DNA of 64,000 nt. It comes from Pseudolabrys sp. Root1462. GTDB lineage: Bacteria; Pseudomonadota; Alphaproteobacteria; Rhizobiales; Xanthobacteraceae. Of the stretch, positions 29,700-40,064 are shown in pieces. The DNA is taken from the NCBI RefSeq assembly GCF_001426945.1, contig NZ_LMFS01000004.1, positions 39,774 through 103,773 on the forward strand. The letters run 5' to 3'. Every line of letters starts with the position of its first letter. Position 1 is the first letter of the stretch. Below the pieces are notes generated by a model. It was not told where the DNA came from, ran no database searches, and worked only from the letters and a program-made list of their open reading frames with translations. The translations under genes were made by a program, and so were the position numbers.

Positions 29700-30158
29700 G
29701 TCGGCGGCTCGCGGGATCACGGCTCCACCGTATCGGTATCGGCTTCGCGGATTAATGAGTGGTGAAAGCCGCGCATTCCACGCTGACCGGAGTCCGCATC
29801 GCCATTGCGATGGAGCAGGACCGGACCCGGTGACAGTATTGCCAGGCGAATACTTCGCCGAAGAAATATTGTATTGCCTGACAGATACAAGGAATTCCCG
29901 GGTTTGATTTTATGTATTCACTCGAATTAGAATAGAATATCCTATCAATATACATCATATACCAATTCTTAACCATAATATTCATTAGGTTACAGGTCAT
30001 TAACTACGTTGAAATACCGAAGAATGACCCTGTATTTCTTAGATCACATTAAGACAGCCGCAAGACCTGCCGCGTAAGGTCCCGTCATCAGAACAGCGGG
30101 AGCCAATCCCAGCGTTTTGACCCTGCTCAGACAGCCTCGTGGATCAATGGAGCTACCG
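29700..30158. other. Long AT-rich non-coding region upstream of flp
   Basis: A 459-base stretch with no convincing gene. From about 29860 to 30060 it is strikingly AT-rich compared with everything else in the window, with runs such as GAATATCCTATCAATATACA. It contains the CtrA-type octamer at 29969-29976. The position directly before the pilin gene suggests a strong, regulated promoter with a long 5' leader, and possibly binding of a nucleoid silencer. A minus-strand ORF across it (29752-30000) has unnatural composition. Confidence 0.6.
29969..29976. promoter_or_regulatory. CtrA-type half site TTAACCAT
   Basis: Exact TTAACCAT, the half site of the alphaproteobacterial cell-cycle regulator CtrA, in the AT-rich leader about 180 bases before the flp start. 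A further TTAAC occurs at about 30000. CtrA controls flp/pilA pili in Caulobacter and relatives. One octamer alone is weak evidence; repetition at other pilus promoters strengthens it. Confidence 0.4.
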
Positions 30159-30323
30159 ATGAAGAACCTGTTCGTGCGTTTCCTGAAGGACAATTCTGGC
30201 GCGACCGCCATCGAATACGGCCTGATCGCCGCCGGCATTTCGGTCGCCATCATTGCCGTCGTCAACGGCATCGGCACCAAGCTGAACACTTCGTTCAACA
30301 GCATCTCGACCCAGCTGAAATAA
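30159..30323 (+). CDS. flp: Flp family type IVb pilin
   Basis: Major subunit of the Flp/Tad pilus, 54 residues. The prepilin reads MKNLFVRFLKDNSG, then the mature start ATAIEYGLIAAGISVAIIAVV; cleavage after Gly14 by CpaA leaves Glu and Tyr at +5/+6, the Flp signature. The short C-terminus (GTKLNTSFNSISTQLK) is typical. The ATG at 30159 has GGAG upstream; a longer ORF from 30117 has no support. A strong terminator follows, so most transcripts should stop after this gene and give abundant pilin. Confidence 0.95.
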   Translation: MKNLFVRFLKDNSGATAIEYGLIAAGISVAIIAVVNGIGTKLNTSFNSISTQLK

Positions 30324-30345
30324 GCCGGGCGGCTGTGCATCACCA

Positions 30346-30379
30346 AGGGCTCCGGAGAATCCGGAGCCCTTTGCCTTTT
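30346..30379 (+). terminator. Rho-independent terminator after flp
   Basis: Perfect 11-base-pair stem, AGGGCTCCGGA and TCCGGAGCCCT (30346-30370), with a GAA loop, followed by TTGCCTTTT. It begins 23 bases after the flp stop and should separate the highly expressed pilin from the assembly genes downstream. Confidence 0.9.
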
Positions 30380-30491
30380 GCGGCGGACCGGCGTCGCCGG
30401 CGCTGCTAACCGAACGGCAAGCATCGCGACGCTAGCTTGTCTGTGCCCGGGGGAGCGCCGGGCAAACCTGGCTGAACTGAAAGGTGCTGCA

Positions 30492-31001
30492 ATGACGGCG
30501 GTCGACGCGATCAGGCTCGCTCTGTTCCCTGCGCTGATGGCTTTCGCCGCCTCGAGCGACCTGTTCACGATGACCATCTCCAACCGGCTGTCGCTGGCGC
30601 TGACCGGCGGCTTTGTGGTGCTGGCGTTCGCCGCCGGCATGCCGCTCGCGGCGATGGGCATGCATCTGGCCGCCGCGGCATGTGTGCTGGTGGTGGGTTT
30701 CGTCTTCTTCTCGCAGGGCTGGATCGGCGGCGGCGACGCCAAGCTGTTCGCCGCCACGGCGCTGTGGTTCGGCTTCGATCACCTGCTCGACTATGCGACC
30801 TATGCCTCGATCTTCGGCGGCGCCCTCACCCTCGCGCTGCTGCAGTTCCGCAAGCTGCCGTTGCCCGAGGCGCTGACGCGGCAGCCCTGGATCATGCGGT
30901 TGCATGAAGAACGCGGCGGCATCCCTTACGGCATCGCGCTCGCCGCTGCCGCGCTGGTCATCTACCCGAAGACGGGATGGATGCCGGGCGCCACGCCCTG
31001 A
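30492..31001 (+). CDS. cpaA: Prepilin peptidase CpaA (A24 family)
   Basis: Membrane aspartic peptidase that processes Flp and TadE-like prepilins, 169 residues with about five hydrophobic segments. The two catalytic aspartates are Asp23 (AASSDLFTMTISNRL) and Asp82 in the GxGD motif (IGGGDAKL). It lacks the N-methylase domain of PilD-type enzymes, as is normal for Tad systems. The ATG at 30492 was preferred to a longer ORF that overlaps the flp terminator. Confidence 0.93.
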   Translation: MTAVDAIRLALFPALMAFAASSDLFTMTISNRLSLALTGGFVVLAFAAGMPLAAMGMHLAAAACVLVVGFVFFSQGWIGGGDAKLFAATALWFGFDHLLDYATYASIFGGALTLALLQFRKLPLPEALTRQPWIMRLHEERGGIPYGIALAAAALVIYPKTGWMPGATP

Positions 31002-31092
31002 CCGCAACCGCCTGCGTCACTGACGCCGGACCTTCTGCGCGCGTCGCTCGCGCCGCCTGTGACGCGCGCCGAATCTTACGGGCAACCGTTTA

Positions 31093-31124
31093 TTAACTCG
31101 ACTTAGTCACGGCTGCTTAACCAT
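31093..31124. promoter_or_regulatory. CtrA-type half sites upstream of cpaB
   Basis: TTAAC at 31093-31097 and an exact TTAACCAT at 31117-31124, about 100 bases before the cpaB start in the 221-base gap after cpaA. The gap suggests that cpaB starts a separate transcript. Together with the sites near flp, the TadE genes and tadD this supports shared CtrA control. Confidence 0.4.
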
Positions 31125-31222
31125 GCCTTGACCTTTAGCTGGTCAAATCCCTGCACGCGGCTGCTTCGGCCGCCATGTGGGTTTTGACGGCGTTTCGTTC
31201 CGTCTGTTGTGAGAGTGAGCGT

Positions 31223-32011
31223 ATGAAAGCCGCGCGCATCGTGGTGTTGACAGTCGCCGTTGCCGCCGGTGGCGTTGCGGCGATGCTGGCTGGCCGCAGC
31301 CAGAAGCCGCCGGAAGCGCCCGCGCCGGTGGCCGCCAAACCCGCAACGATCGACGTCCTCGTTGCCAAGAGCAACATCGGCATGGGCCAGACGCTGAGCG
31401 CCAGCGAGGTCGAGTGGCAACCCTGGCCGATGGAAGCAGCCACTGGCAACTTCATCCGTAAAACCGATCGTCCCGCGGCGATCGAGAATTTGTCGGGCCA
31501 GATCGCGCGCTATCCCTTCGTGGCCGGAGAGCCGATCCGCGAAGCCAAACTGGTGAATTCGAAGGGATCCGGCTTCATGGCCGCGATCCTCCCGCCCGGC
31601 ATGCGCGCTGTCTCGACACAGATTTCGCCGGAAACCTCGGCGGGCGGCTTTATTCTGCCGAATGACCATGTCGATGTGACGCTGACGCGGCGCGACCGCG
31701 AGGCCGAGAAAGCCACCGGCGTCGAAAGCTTCACCAGCGAGGTTGTTCTGCGCAACATCCGCGTCCTCGCGATCGACCAGAACGTCGAAGAGAAAAACGG
31801 CCAGAAGGTCGTGGTCGGCAAGACCGCGACGCTCGAGCTGTCGCCGCCGCAGGTCGAGACGCTCGCCCTGTCGCAGCAGCGCGGCACGCTGTCGCTGGCG
31901 CTGCGCAGCATCACCGATGCCGAAAAGACCGAAGCTCCGACCGAGGCGCCGCGTAACAACGGTGTCAACATCGTCCGCTTCGGCGTTTCAACCGTGAGCA
32001 CGCCGCGATGA
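31223..32011 (+). CDS. cpaB: Flp pilus assembly protein CpaB
   Basis: A 262-residue periplasmic assembly factor anchored by an N-terminal helix (MKAARIVVLTVAVAAGGVAAMLAG). An SAF-like domain is present (IDVLVAKSNIGMGQTLSASEVEWQPWP) with the RcpC/CpaB-specific MRAVSTQISPETSAGGFILPNDHVDVTLT. It probably interacts with the CpaC secretin. The start lies after GAGTGAGC. Its stop overlaps the cpaC start (ATGA), so the two are translationally coupled. Confidence 0.93.
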   Translation: MKAARIVVLTVAVAAGGVAAMLAGRSQKPPEAPAPVAAKPATIDVLVAKSNIGMGQTLSASEVEWQPWPMEAATGNFIRKTDRPAAIENLSGQIARYPFVAGEPIREAKLVNSKGSGFMAAILPPGMRAVSTQISPETSAGGFILPNDHVDVTLTRRDREAEKATGVESFTSEVVLRNIRVLAIDQNVEEKNGQKVVVGKTATLELSPPQVETLALSQQRGTLSLALRSITDAEKTEAPTEAPRNNGVNIVRFGVSTVSTPR

Positions 32012-33483
32012 TCGTTCGAAGGAAACTTCAGACCATGGCGAAACACCGCTCCATCCGCGCAGGCCTGCTGATGGGTCTGCTGGCGGCCGCGGCGCTCGCC
32101 GGATCGGCGCCGCTGCACGCGGCCGACACCGGAACCGGGGTGCCGGTGATCCAGGTGGCGGCGAGCGAGGCGACATCGCGCTTCATTCCCCTCGGCATCG
32201 GCAAATCGGTGGCGATCGACCTGCCGGCCGACATCAAGGATGTGCTGGTCGCGGACCCGACGGTCGCCAATGCCGTCGTGCGCACGTCGCGCCGCGTCTA
32301 CATGATCGGCGTCAAGGTCGGCCAGACCAACATCTTCTTCTTCGACGCCAACGGCAAACAGATCGCCGGTTTCGATATCGCGGTGACCCGCGATCTCAAC
32401 GGCGTTCGCGCGGCGCTCAAACAGGCGATGCCGGATGCCACCATCCGCATCGAAGGCGTCGGTGACGGCATCATGCTGTCGGGCTCGGCGGCGAGCGCGG
32501 CCGAATCCCAGCAGGCCTACGATCTCGCGTCCCGGCTCGTCGGCGACGGCACCAAGGTCGTCAACGGAATCACCGTGCGCGGCCGCGATCAGGTCATGCT
32601 CAAGGTGACGGTCGCCGAAGTCCGTCGCGACGTCATCAAGCAGCTCGGCGTCGATCTGTCCGGCAGCTTCAACGTCGGCAACAGCGCGCTCAACCTCAAT
32701 ACCCAGAACTCGTTCTCCGCGGTCGGCCAGACCCTCAGCGAAACCGCGTTCGGTGTGTCCTGGAAGGGCCTGACCGCGACGTTGCGCGCGATGGACCGCG
32801 CCGGCGTGCTGCGCACATTGGCCGAACCGAACCTGACCGCGATCTCCGGCGAAACCGCGAGTTTCGTGGCCGGCGGCGAATTCCCCATTCCCAACGGTCT
32901 GTCGTGCGACACCACCAAATCGCCGCCGGTCTGTCAGTCGCAGGTCGACTTCAAGAAGTTCGGCGTCGGCCTGGTGTTCACGCCGGTCGTCCTGTCCGAA
33001 GGCCGCATCAGCCTGAAGGTGATGACGGAAGTCTCCGATCTCTCGACCGACAACGCGCTGACGCTGACGGTGCCGGGCGCGACCCAGTCGCTGACCATCC
33101 CCTCGATTTCGACCCGGCGCGCCGAAACCACCGTGGAAATCCCCTCGGGCGGTTCGCTGACCCTGGCCGGCATGATCCAGGAAAAGACCAAGCAGCAGAT
33201 TAACGGGGTTCCCGGTCTGATGCAGGTGCCGATCCTCGGCTCGCTGTTCAAGAGCCGCGACTACATCAACAACCAGACCGAACTCGTCGTCATCGTAACG
33301 CCCTACATCGTGCGGGCGGTGGCACAGAAGCAACTGTCGCGGCCCGATGACGGCTTCGCGGACCCGAGCGACCCGTCGACGGCGCTGCTCGGCCGCCTCA
33401 ACCGCATCTACGGCGAGCCCGGCAATTCGAACCCACCGCCGGCGGGGGATTACCACGGCAAATACGGTTTCATCCTCGATTGA
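32008..33483 (+). CDS. cpaC: Type II/III secretin CpaC (RcpA)
   Basis: Outer-membrane channel for the Flp pilus, 491 residues. After a signal peptide ending APLHA comes the pilus N-domain (SRFIPLGIGKSVAIDLPADI), a BON-like segment (AMPDATIRIEGVGDGIMLSG) and the secretin core, with VAGGEFPIP, KKFGVGLVFTPVV, IPSISTRRAETTVEIPSGGS and NGVPGLMQVPILGSLFKSR. The first ATG overlaps cpaB; an ATG nine codons on (MAKHRS) is also plausible. It ends next to cpaD. Confidence 0.95.
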   Translation: MIVRRKLQTMAKHRSIRAGLLMGLLAAAALAGSAPLHAADTGTGVPVIQVAASEATSRFIPLGIGKSVAIDLPADIKDVLVADPTVANAVVRTSRRVYMIGVKVGQTNIFFFDANGKQIAGFDIAVTRDLNGVRAALKQAMPDATIRIEGVGDGIMLSGSAASAAESQQAYDLASRLVGDGTKVVNGITVRGRDQVMLKVTVAEVRRDVIKQLGVDLSGSFNVGNSALNLNTQNSFSAVGQTLSETAFGVSWKGLTATLRAMDRAGVLRTLAEPNLTAISGETASFVAGGEFPIPNGLSCDTTKSPPVCQSQVDFKKFGVGLVFTPVVLSEGRISLKVMTEVSDLSTDNALTLTVPGATQSLTIPSISTRRAETTVEIPSGGSLTLAGMIQEKTKQQINGVPGLMQVPILGSLFKSRDYINNQTELVVIVTPYIVRAVAQKQLSRPDDGFADPSDPSTALLGRLNRIYGEPGNSNPPPAGDYHGKYGFILD

Positions 33484-33500
33484 GCGGCGGAGACGGTGCA

Positions 33501-34247
33501 ATGACAGCTTTGCGAATTCAGACCGACAGGCGCCGGCAAGCGGCGCTTCGGTTGCTCGCTGCCGCGGCGCTGACGAGCCTGCTCGGCGGCTGCTACCAGA
33601 CGCAGACCGCCCGGAATGAATATCCGACCGACTATCGTGACCGCCATCCGATCACGGTGCGCGAAGGTTCGCGCCAGGTCGATGTGTTCATCAGCAGCAA
33701 TCGCGGTGGACTGAGCCCCTCGCAACGGGCCGACGTGCTCGCCTTCGCGCAGAACTGGCGGCACGAGGCCAAGAGCGGGATCATCGTCGAGGTGCCGCAT
33801 GGCGGCGCCGTCGATCGTGCGGCCAACGACACGATGCGCGAGATCCATTCGATCTTCGCCGCCTCGGGCGTGCCGCGCAACGCGGTGTTCGTGCGGCAGT
33901 ACCGACCGACGGCCGCGTCGCTGACCAGCATCAAGATCGGTTACTCGAAGATGGTCGCCGAAGCCGGTCCCTGCGGCCAGTGGCCGAACGATCTGGGGCC
34001 CAGCGCCGACCGCAACTACTTCGAGAACCGGCCTTACTGGAATTTCGGCTGCGCGACGCAGCGCAATCTGGCTTCGCAGGTCGATAATCCGGCCGATCTC
34101 GTGCAGCCGCGCGGCGAAGCGCCGGCCCCGGCAGGACGACGCTCGGTGGCGCTCGACAAGTATCGCAGGGGTGAAAATCCGAGCGCCGGCTATCAGGGCG
34201 ACTCGAACGGTTACGACAACGGCAAGATCAGCGACCTCGGCAAATGA
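33501..34247 (+). CDS. cpaD: Flp pilus assembly lipoprotein CpaD
   Basis: A 248-residue outer-membrane-associated lipoprotein. The lipobox LTSLLGGC places the lipidated cysteine at 31. The body contains the CpaD family pattern DYRDRHPITVREGSRQVDVFI, FAQNWRHEAKSGIIVEVP and GPCGQWPNDLGP, with WNFGCATQRNLASQVDNPADLVQPR near the end. GGAG precedes the ATG at 33501; a TTG at 33480 overlapping the cpaC stop is the alternative. It overlaps cpaE by four bases. Confidence 0.93.
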   Translation: MTALRIQTDRRRQAALRLLAAAALTSLLGGCYQTQTARNEYPTDYRDRHPITVREGSRQVDVFISSNRGGLSPSQRADVLAFAQNWRHEAKSGIIVEVPHGGAVDRAANDTMREIHSIFAASGVPRNAVFVRQYRPTAASLTSIKIGYSKMVAEAGPCGQWPNDLGPSADRNYFENRPYWNFGCATQRNLASQVDNPADLVQPRGEAPAPAGRRSVALDKYRRGENPSAGYQGDSNGYDNGKISDLGK

Positions 34248-35518
34248 TCAAGAACGGCAACTTCACCGCACCGACCGAAGACGTCAGCCTGGCGCCGGCA
34301 GCGCCGCTGTCTGAGGAACACATTGCGCCGGCGCCGCGCGTGTCGGTGCAGGCGTTCTGCGAAACGGTGGAGACGGCAGCCGCGGTGCAGTCGGCCGGCG
34401 AAGACCGCCGGCTGGCCAAGGCGCACGTCAAGATCCAGATGGGCGGCGCCACCGCCGCCGTCGAAGCTTATCGCAACTCACCGACGCCGAACGTCATCAT
34501 CATCGAGGCGGAAAGCCGCGGCGACGCGATCCTCACCCGGCTCGACCAGCTTGCCGAAGTCTGCGACGCCGGCACGCGGGTCGTCGTCGTCGGCCGGATC
34601 AACGATGTCATGCTCTATCGCGAGCTGACACGGCGCGGCGTCAGCGACTACCTGATTGCGCCGGTTTCCACCATCGACGTGGTGCGTGCCGTGTGCGGCC
34701 TTTTCCACGCGCCGGAGGCCAAGCCGGTCGGCCGCATCATCGCGGTGGTCGGCGCCAAAGGCGGCGTCGGCGCCTCGACCGTCGCGCACAATATCTCCTG
34801 GGCGATCGCGCGCGATCTCAGCCTCGACACGGTGGTCACCGATCTCGACCTCGCCTTCGGCACCGCGGGTCTCGACTACAACCAGGATCCGCCGCAGGGC
34901 ATCGCCGACGCGGTGTTCTCGCCGGACCGCATCGACACCGCATTCGTCGATCGCCTGCTGTCGAAGTGCACCGATCACCTCAGCCTGCTGGCGGCGCCGG
35001 CCACGCTCGACCGGGTCTACGATTTCGGCCCCGAGGCATTCGACGCCATCCTCGATTCGATGCGCGCCTCGATCCCGTGCGTGATCCTCGACATCCCGCA
35101 TGTGTGGTCCGGCTGGACCCGGCGGCTTCTTGTCAGCGCCGACGAAATCCTGATCGTCGCCGGGCCGGACCTCGCCAATCTGCGCAACGCCAAGAACATG
35201 GTCGATCTGCTGCGCGTGGCGCGGCCGAACGATCACCGCCCGCACTATTGCCTGAACCAGATCGGCGTGCCGAAACGGCCCGAGATCTCGCCGGCCGATT
35301 TCGCCAAGGCGCTGGAAGATCAGCCGCTGACCATCATCCCGTTCGAGCCGCAACTGTTCGGCACCGCCGCCAACAACGGCCAGATGATTGCCGAAGTTTC
35401 GGCCAGCCACAAAACGGCGGAGCTGTTCCGCCAGATGGCGCAAGTGCTCACCGGTCGCGCCGAAGCCAAGCGCGGACGTCCTGGCCTGCTCGGCAAGTTG
35501 CTCAAGCGCGCCGGCTAG
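34244..35518 (+). CDS. cpaE: Pilus assembly ATPase-like protein CpaE (TadZ)
   Basis: Cytoplasmic MinD/ParA-like protein that places the Tad machine in the cell, 424 residues. An N-terminal receiver-like domain (about 55-155, without the usual phosphorylation pattern) precedes the ATPase domain with deviant Walker A GAKGGVGAST at 170-179 and DLDLAFGTAGLDYNQDP. LLAAPATLDR and NQIGVPKRPEISPADFAKAL follow. ATG overlaps the cpaD stop (ATGA), which indicates coupling. Confidence 0.94.
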   Translation: MIKNGNFTAPTEDVSLAPAAPLSEEHIAPAPRVSVQAFCETVETAAAVQSAGEDRRLAKAHVKIQMGGATAAVEAYRNSPTPNVIIIEAESRGDAILTRLDQLAEVCDAGTRVVVVGRINDVMLYRELTRRGVSDYLIAPVSTIDVVRAVCGLFHAPEAKPVGRIIAVVGAKGGVGASTVAHNISWAIARDLSLDTVVTDLDLAFGTAGLDYNQDPPQGIADAVFSPDRIDTAFVDRLLSKCTDHLSLLAAPATLDRVYDFGPEAFDAILDSMRASIPCVILDIPHVWSGWTRRLLVSADEILIVAGPDLANLRNAKNMVDLLRVARPNDHRPHYCLNQIGVPKRPEISPADFAKALEDQPLTIIPFEPQLFGTAANNGQMIAEVSASHKTAELFRQMAQVLTGRAEAKRGRPGLLGKLLKRAG

Positions 35519-35555
35519 CGCTGGAAATGTGATCGATTGTCTGGAGTAAAGCGAC

Positions 35556-37103
<1,548 letters not shown>

Positions 37104-37116
37104 ACGGAGGTCCGGC

Positions 37117-38088
37117 ATGGAACAACTGCCGATCTTCCTGCTCGCCGCGGTCGCCGTCGGCGGCGTCGCTTACGTCTTCATCTATCCGATCCTGTCGGGC
37201 GAGAAGACCACCGAAAAGCGCGTGGCCACGGTCGCGCGCACCACGGCGACGTCGCGGACGCCGCGAAACGCGCCGCAGAAGAGCCGCCGCGACACCATCG
37301 AAAACACGTTGAAGGAATTCGAGGAACGGAACAAGAAGACCAAATCGCCGCCGCTGTCGGTTCGTATCGCCCAGTCGGGCCTCAGCTGGTCGAAGCACAC
37401 CTTCTTTCTGGTTTCGGGCGCCGTCGGCATCGTCTTGTTTCTGCTCGGCACCGCCTCCGGCGCCGGCTTATTGCCGGCGGTCGGCCTCGGCTTTGCCGGC
37501 GCCTTCGGCCTGCCGCGCTGGTTCCTCGGCTTCCGCAAGAGACGCCGCGAGCAGAAGTTTCTCAATGCGTTTCCCGACGCGGTCGACGTCATCGTGCGCG
37601 GCGTCAAGGCCGGCCTGCCGCTGCTCGACTGCATCAAGATGATCGCGATCGACGCACCGGAGCCGGTGCGCTCGGAATTCCGCAGCATCCTCGAAACCCA
37701 GGCCATCGGCATGCCGCTCGGCGAAGCCTGCGGCAAGCTCTACGAGCGCATGCCGCTGCCGGAGGCGAACTTCTTCGGCATCGTCGTCTCCATCCAGCAG
37801 AAGGCCGGCGGCAACCTGGCGGAGACGCTGAGCAACCTGTCGCGCGTGCTGCGCGACCGCAAGAAAATGAAAGCCAAGATTCAGGCGATGTCGCAGGAAG
37901 CCAAAGCGTCCGCCGCCATCATCGGCGCCCTGCCGCTCGCCGTGATGACGCTCGTGTGGCTGACCAGCCCGGCCTACATCAATCTTCTGTTCACCGAACC
38001 CCTCGGCCACATCATGCTCGCCGGTTCGGCGACGTGGATGGCGATGGGCGTCCTGGTGATGAAGAAGATGATCAATTTCGACTTCTGA
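37117..38088 (+). CDS. tadB: Tad pilus inner-membrane platform protein TadB
   Basis: A 323-residue T2SSF-type membrane protein. One N-terminal helix, a basic/coiled stretch (KSRRDTIENTLKEFEERNKK), two central helices (about 88-135) and one C-terminal pair surround the GspF domain, with FPDAVDVIVRGVKAGLPL and QQKAGGNLAETLSNLSRVLRDR. A perfect GGAGG lies before the ATG. It pairs with TadC to form the platform on which CpaF acts. Confidence 0.94.
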   Translation: MEQLPIFLLAAVAVGGVAYVFIYPILSGEKTTEKRVATVARTTATSRTPRNAPQKSRRDTIENTLKEFEERNKKTKSPPLSVRIAQSGLSWSKHTFFLVSGAVGIVLFLLGTASGAGLLPAVGLGFAGAFGLPRWFLGFRKRRREQKFLNAFPDAVDVIVRGVKAGLPLLDCIKMIAIDAPEPVRSEFRSILETQAIGMPLGEACGKLYERMPLPEANFFGIVVSIQQKAGGNLAETLSNLSRVLRDRKKMKAKIQAMSQEAKASAAIIGALPLAVMTLVWLTSPAYINLLFTEPLGHIMLAGSATWMAMGVLVMKKMINFDF

Positions 38089-38097
38089 TGTGAACCG

Positions 38098-39072
38098 ATG
38101 ATCGATCTGATCTCAAATTCGCTCAACGCCCAGACGATGACGGTGATCTTCGCCGCCGTCGCCGCTATGGCGACGGTCTTGACCATCGCCATGCCGATCG
38201 TCTTCGCCAATCCTCTCGACAAGCGCATGAAGGCGGTGGCGATCGAGCGCGAGAAGATCCGCGCGCGCGAGCGCGAGCGCATGGCGCTGGAGAAAGACAA
38301 GGTGTCGCTGCGGCAATCGCCGAAGCAGTACATCCAGAAGACGGTCGATAACTTCAACCTCAACAAGTGGTTCGGGCAGGAAGAAGCGCGCCTCAAGCTG
38401 GTTCAGGCGGGCTATCGCGGCCAGGCGCCCTATATCACCTTCCTTTTCGTGCGCATGGTGACGCCGATCGCGGCCTTCCTGTTCGCCGCGTTTTACCTGT
38501 TCGTCGTCCTCGACTTCGATCAGCCGGCCACCGTCAAGCTCGGCCTTTGCATCGGCGCCGCCTATCTCGGCATGCACCTGCCGCTGATGCTCCTGAAGAG
38601 CAAGATCCAGAAGCGCCAGGTCTCGATCAAGCGCGCCTTCCCCGACACGCTCGACCTGCTGCTGATCTGCGTCGAATCCGGCATGTCGATCGAAGCCGCG
38701 CTGAAGAAGGTCAGCGAGGCCATCGGCACGCAGTCGGTTCCGCTGGCGGAAGAACTGACCCTGACGACCGCGGAATTGTCGTACCTACCCGATCGCCGCC
38801 AGGCCTACGACAACCTGGCCAAGCGCACCGATCTCGAGGGCGTCAAATCCGTGTGCATGGCGCTGACCCAGGCGGAAAAGTACGGCACGCCGCTCGCGAA
38901 CATGCTGCGCGTGATGGCGCAGGAAAATCGCGACATGCGTATGTCCGAAGCCGAGAAGAAAGCCGCCGGCCTGCCGCCGAAGCTGACGGTGCCGATGATC
39001 CTGTTCTTCCTGCCAGTGCTGTTTGTCGTGATTCTCGGGCCGGCTGCCATCAAGGTGATGGCGCTCAACTAG
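38098..39072 (+). CDS. tadC: Tad pilus inner-membrane platform protein TadC
   Basis: A 324-residue partner of TadB with the same GspF architecture: FPDTLDLLLICVESGMSIEAALKKV, then LAKRTDLEGVKSVCMALTQAEKYGTPLANMLRVMAQENRDMR and a C-terminal helix ILFFLPVLFVVILGPAAIKVM. It lies nine bases after tadB and ends the plus-strand assembly operon; the next gene, tadD, is convergent with a 20-base gap. Confidence 0.94.
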   Translation: MIDLISNSLNAQTMTVIFAAVAAMATVLTIAMPIVFANPLDKRMKAVAIEREKIRARERERMALEKDKVSLRQSPKQYIQKTVDNFNLNKWFGQEEARLKLVQAGYRGQAPYITFLFVRMVTPIAAFLFAAFYLFVVLDFDQPATVKLGLCIGAAYLGMHLPLMLLKSKIQKRQVSIKRAFPDTLDLLLICVESGMSIEAALKKVSEAIGTQSVPLAEELTLTTAELSYLPDRRQAYDNLAKRTDLEGVKSVCMALTQAEKYGTPLANMLRVMAQENRDMRMSEAEKKAAGLPPKLTVPMILFFLPVLFVVILGPAAIKVMALN

Positions 39073-39092
39073 CGCGGCGTTGCACGCCCGCT

Positions 39093-39899
39093 TCAACCGC
39101 CGGGATTCGGCGGCGGGACGTAGCCCTTGTTGCCGCGCTTGTGTTCGGCCAGCACCTGCCGGAGATAATCGACATTGGCGGCGGCTTCGTCAGCGGACAG
39201 ACCCTGGCGGGCAATCTGCTCGGCGTCGGCAAACTTGCCGCGCAGGCCGACCACCAGCGCGAGATTCTGCCGCACTTTCGGATCGGCTCCCGGCTGCGCC
39301 AGCGCGCGGCGCAGGGTGACCTCGGCGCGCTTGAGATCCTTGGTCAGCAGATAGGACAGTCCGAGATTGGAGAGCACCGAAGGCTCGTCCGGCATCAGCT
39401 TGAGCGCCGATGTGTAATGCTTCTGTGCGTCGGCGTGGCGGCCGAGCTGGTCGAGCACGGCGCCCTGGGCATTGAGAATGCGCCAATCCGGATTGTCCGG
39501 GGTGTGGGCGCGGCCGAGCACGTCGAGCGCCTGCTGCAGATTGCCTGCGGCCGCCAGCGCGCGGCCGTATTCGCCGAGCAACTGCATGTTCTCGGGATTG
39601 CGGATCGCCGCCTGCTCCAGCACCGCCACCGCCTGTGCTCGCTGGCCGATGGCGCGCAGTGCGCGGGCGTATTTGATCGCCGCCTCAACACTCGACGGAT
39701 CCTGACGATAGCGCGCGCCCCAGGCTTCCATGGACTGGCGCCATTCGCCGTCGGTGCGCGGCGTATCGTCGGCACTGGCGCGGACGTTGCCGATCGAGCC
39801 GGTGACATCCGAATTGGTGGTGTTGCAGCCGGCCAGGCCGAGCGCCAGCACGGCGGCCAACGCGGCGGATACGAGGAGGCGCGCGTGAGGATGACGCAT
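39093..39899 (-). CDS. tadD: TPR lipoprotein TadD
   Basis: A 268-residue outer-membrane-bound pilotin-like protein. Its signal peptide ends with a lipobox (LALGLAGC). Tetratricopeptide repeats span about 60-230, including AIKYARALRAIGQRAQAVAVLEQAA and ALKLMPDEPSVLSNLGLSYLL. TadD helps the secretin assemble. The gene is inverted with respect to cpaA-tadC and has its own promoter region, which carries two TTAACC half sites. The ATG at 39899 fits the signal peptide; a longer in-frame start was rejected. Confidence 0.9.
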   Translation of the reverse strand: MRHPHARLLVSAALAAVLALGLAGCNTTNSDVTGSIGNVRASADDTPRTDGEWRQSMEAWGARYRQDPSSVEAAIKYARALRAIGQRAQAVAVLEQAAIRNPENMQLLGEYGRALAAAGNLQQALDVLGRAHTPDNPDWRILNAQGAVLDQLGRHADAQKHYTSALKLMPDEPSVLSNLGLSYLLTKDLKRAEVTLRRALAQPGADPKVRQNLALVVGLRGKFADAEQIARQGLSADEAAANVDYLRQVLAEHKRGNKGYVPPPNPGG

Positions 39900-39955
39900 G
39901 GGCAGCCCGCTGATGCGATGGGAGACGTGCGGCGGCATGGATCAGCAATAAAACG

Positions 39956-39978
39956 TTAACCCTAACGAGTGGTTAACC
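39956..39978. promoter_or_regulatory. Paired TTAACC sites upstream of tadD
   Basis: TTAACC at 39956-39961 and 39973-39978, 17 bases apart, in the divergent gap between tadD (start 39899) and pepA (start 40065). These are CtrA-like half sites similar to those near flp, cpaB and the TadE genes. The spacing does not match the full TTAA-N7-TTAA consensus, so binding is only a suggestion. Confidence 0.35.
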
Positions 39979-40064
39979 CGGCGCCGGCGGCCTAATCTGC
40001 CTCTCGCCCACCCGCCTTGGCCCGGTTATGACCGGGCAGCCCGCCTTTGGAGTAGAGATTCGTC

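Noticed and set aside
29752-30000. 82-codon minus-strand ORF in the AT-rich region
   Set aside because: Odd composition for this genome, no Shine-Dalgarno sequence, no recognised family; more likely a promoter region.
30117-30158. Longer Flp prepilin start
   Set aside because: The leader lacks the short basic prepilin pattern, while the ATG at 30159 has GGAG and the normal 14-residue leader.
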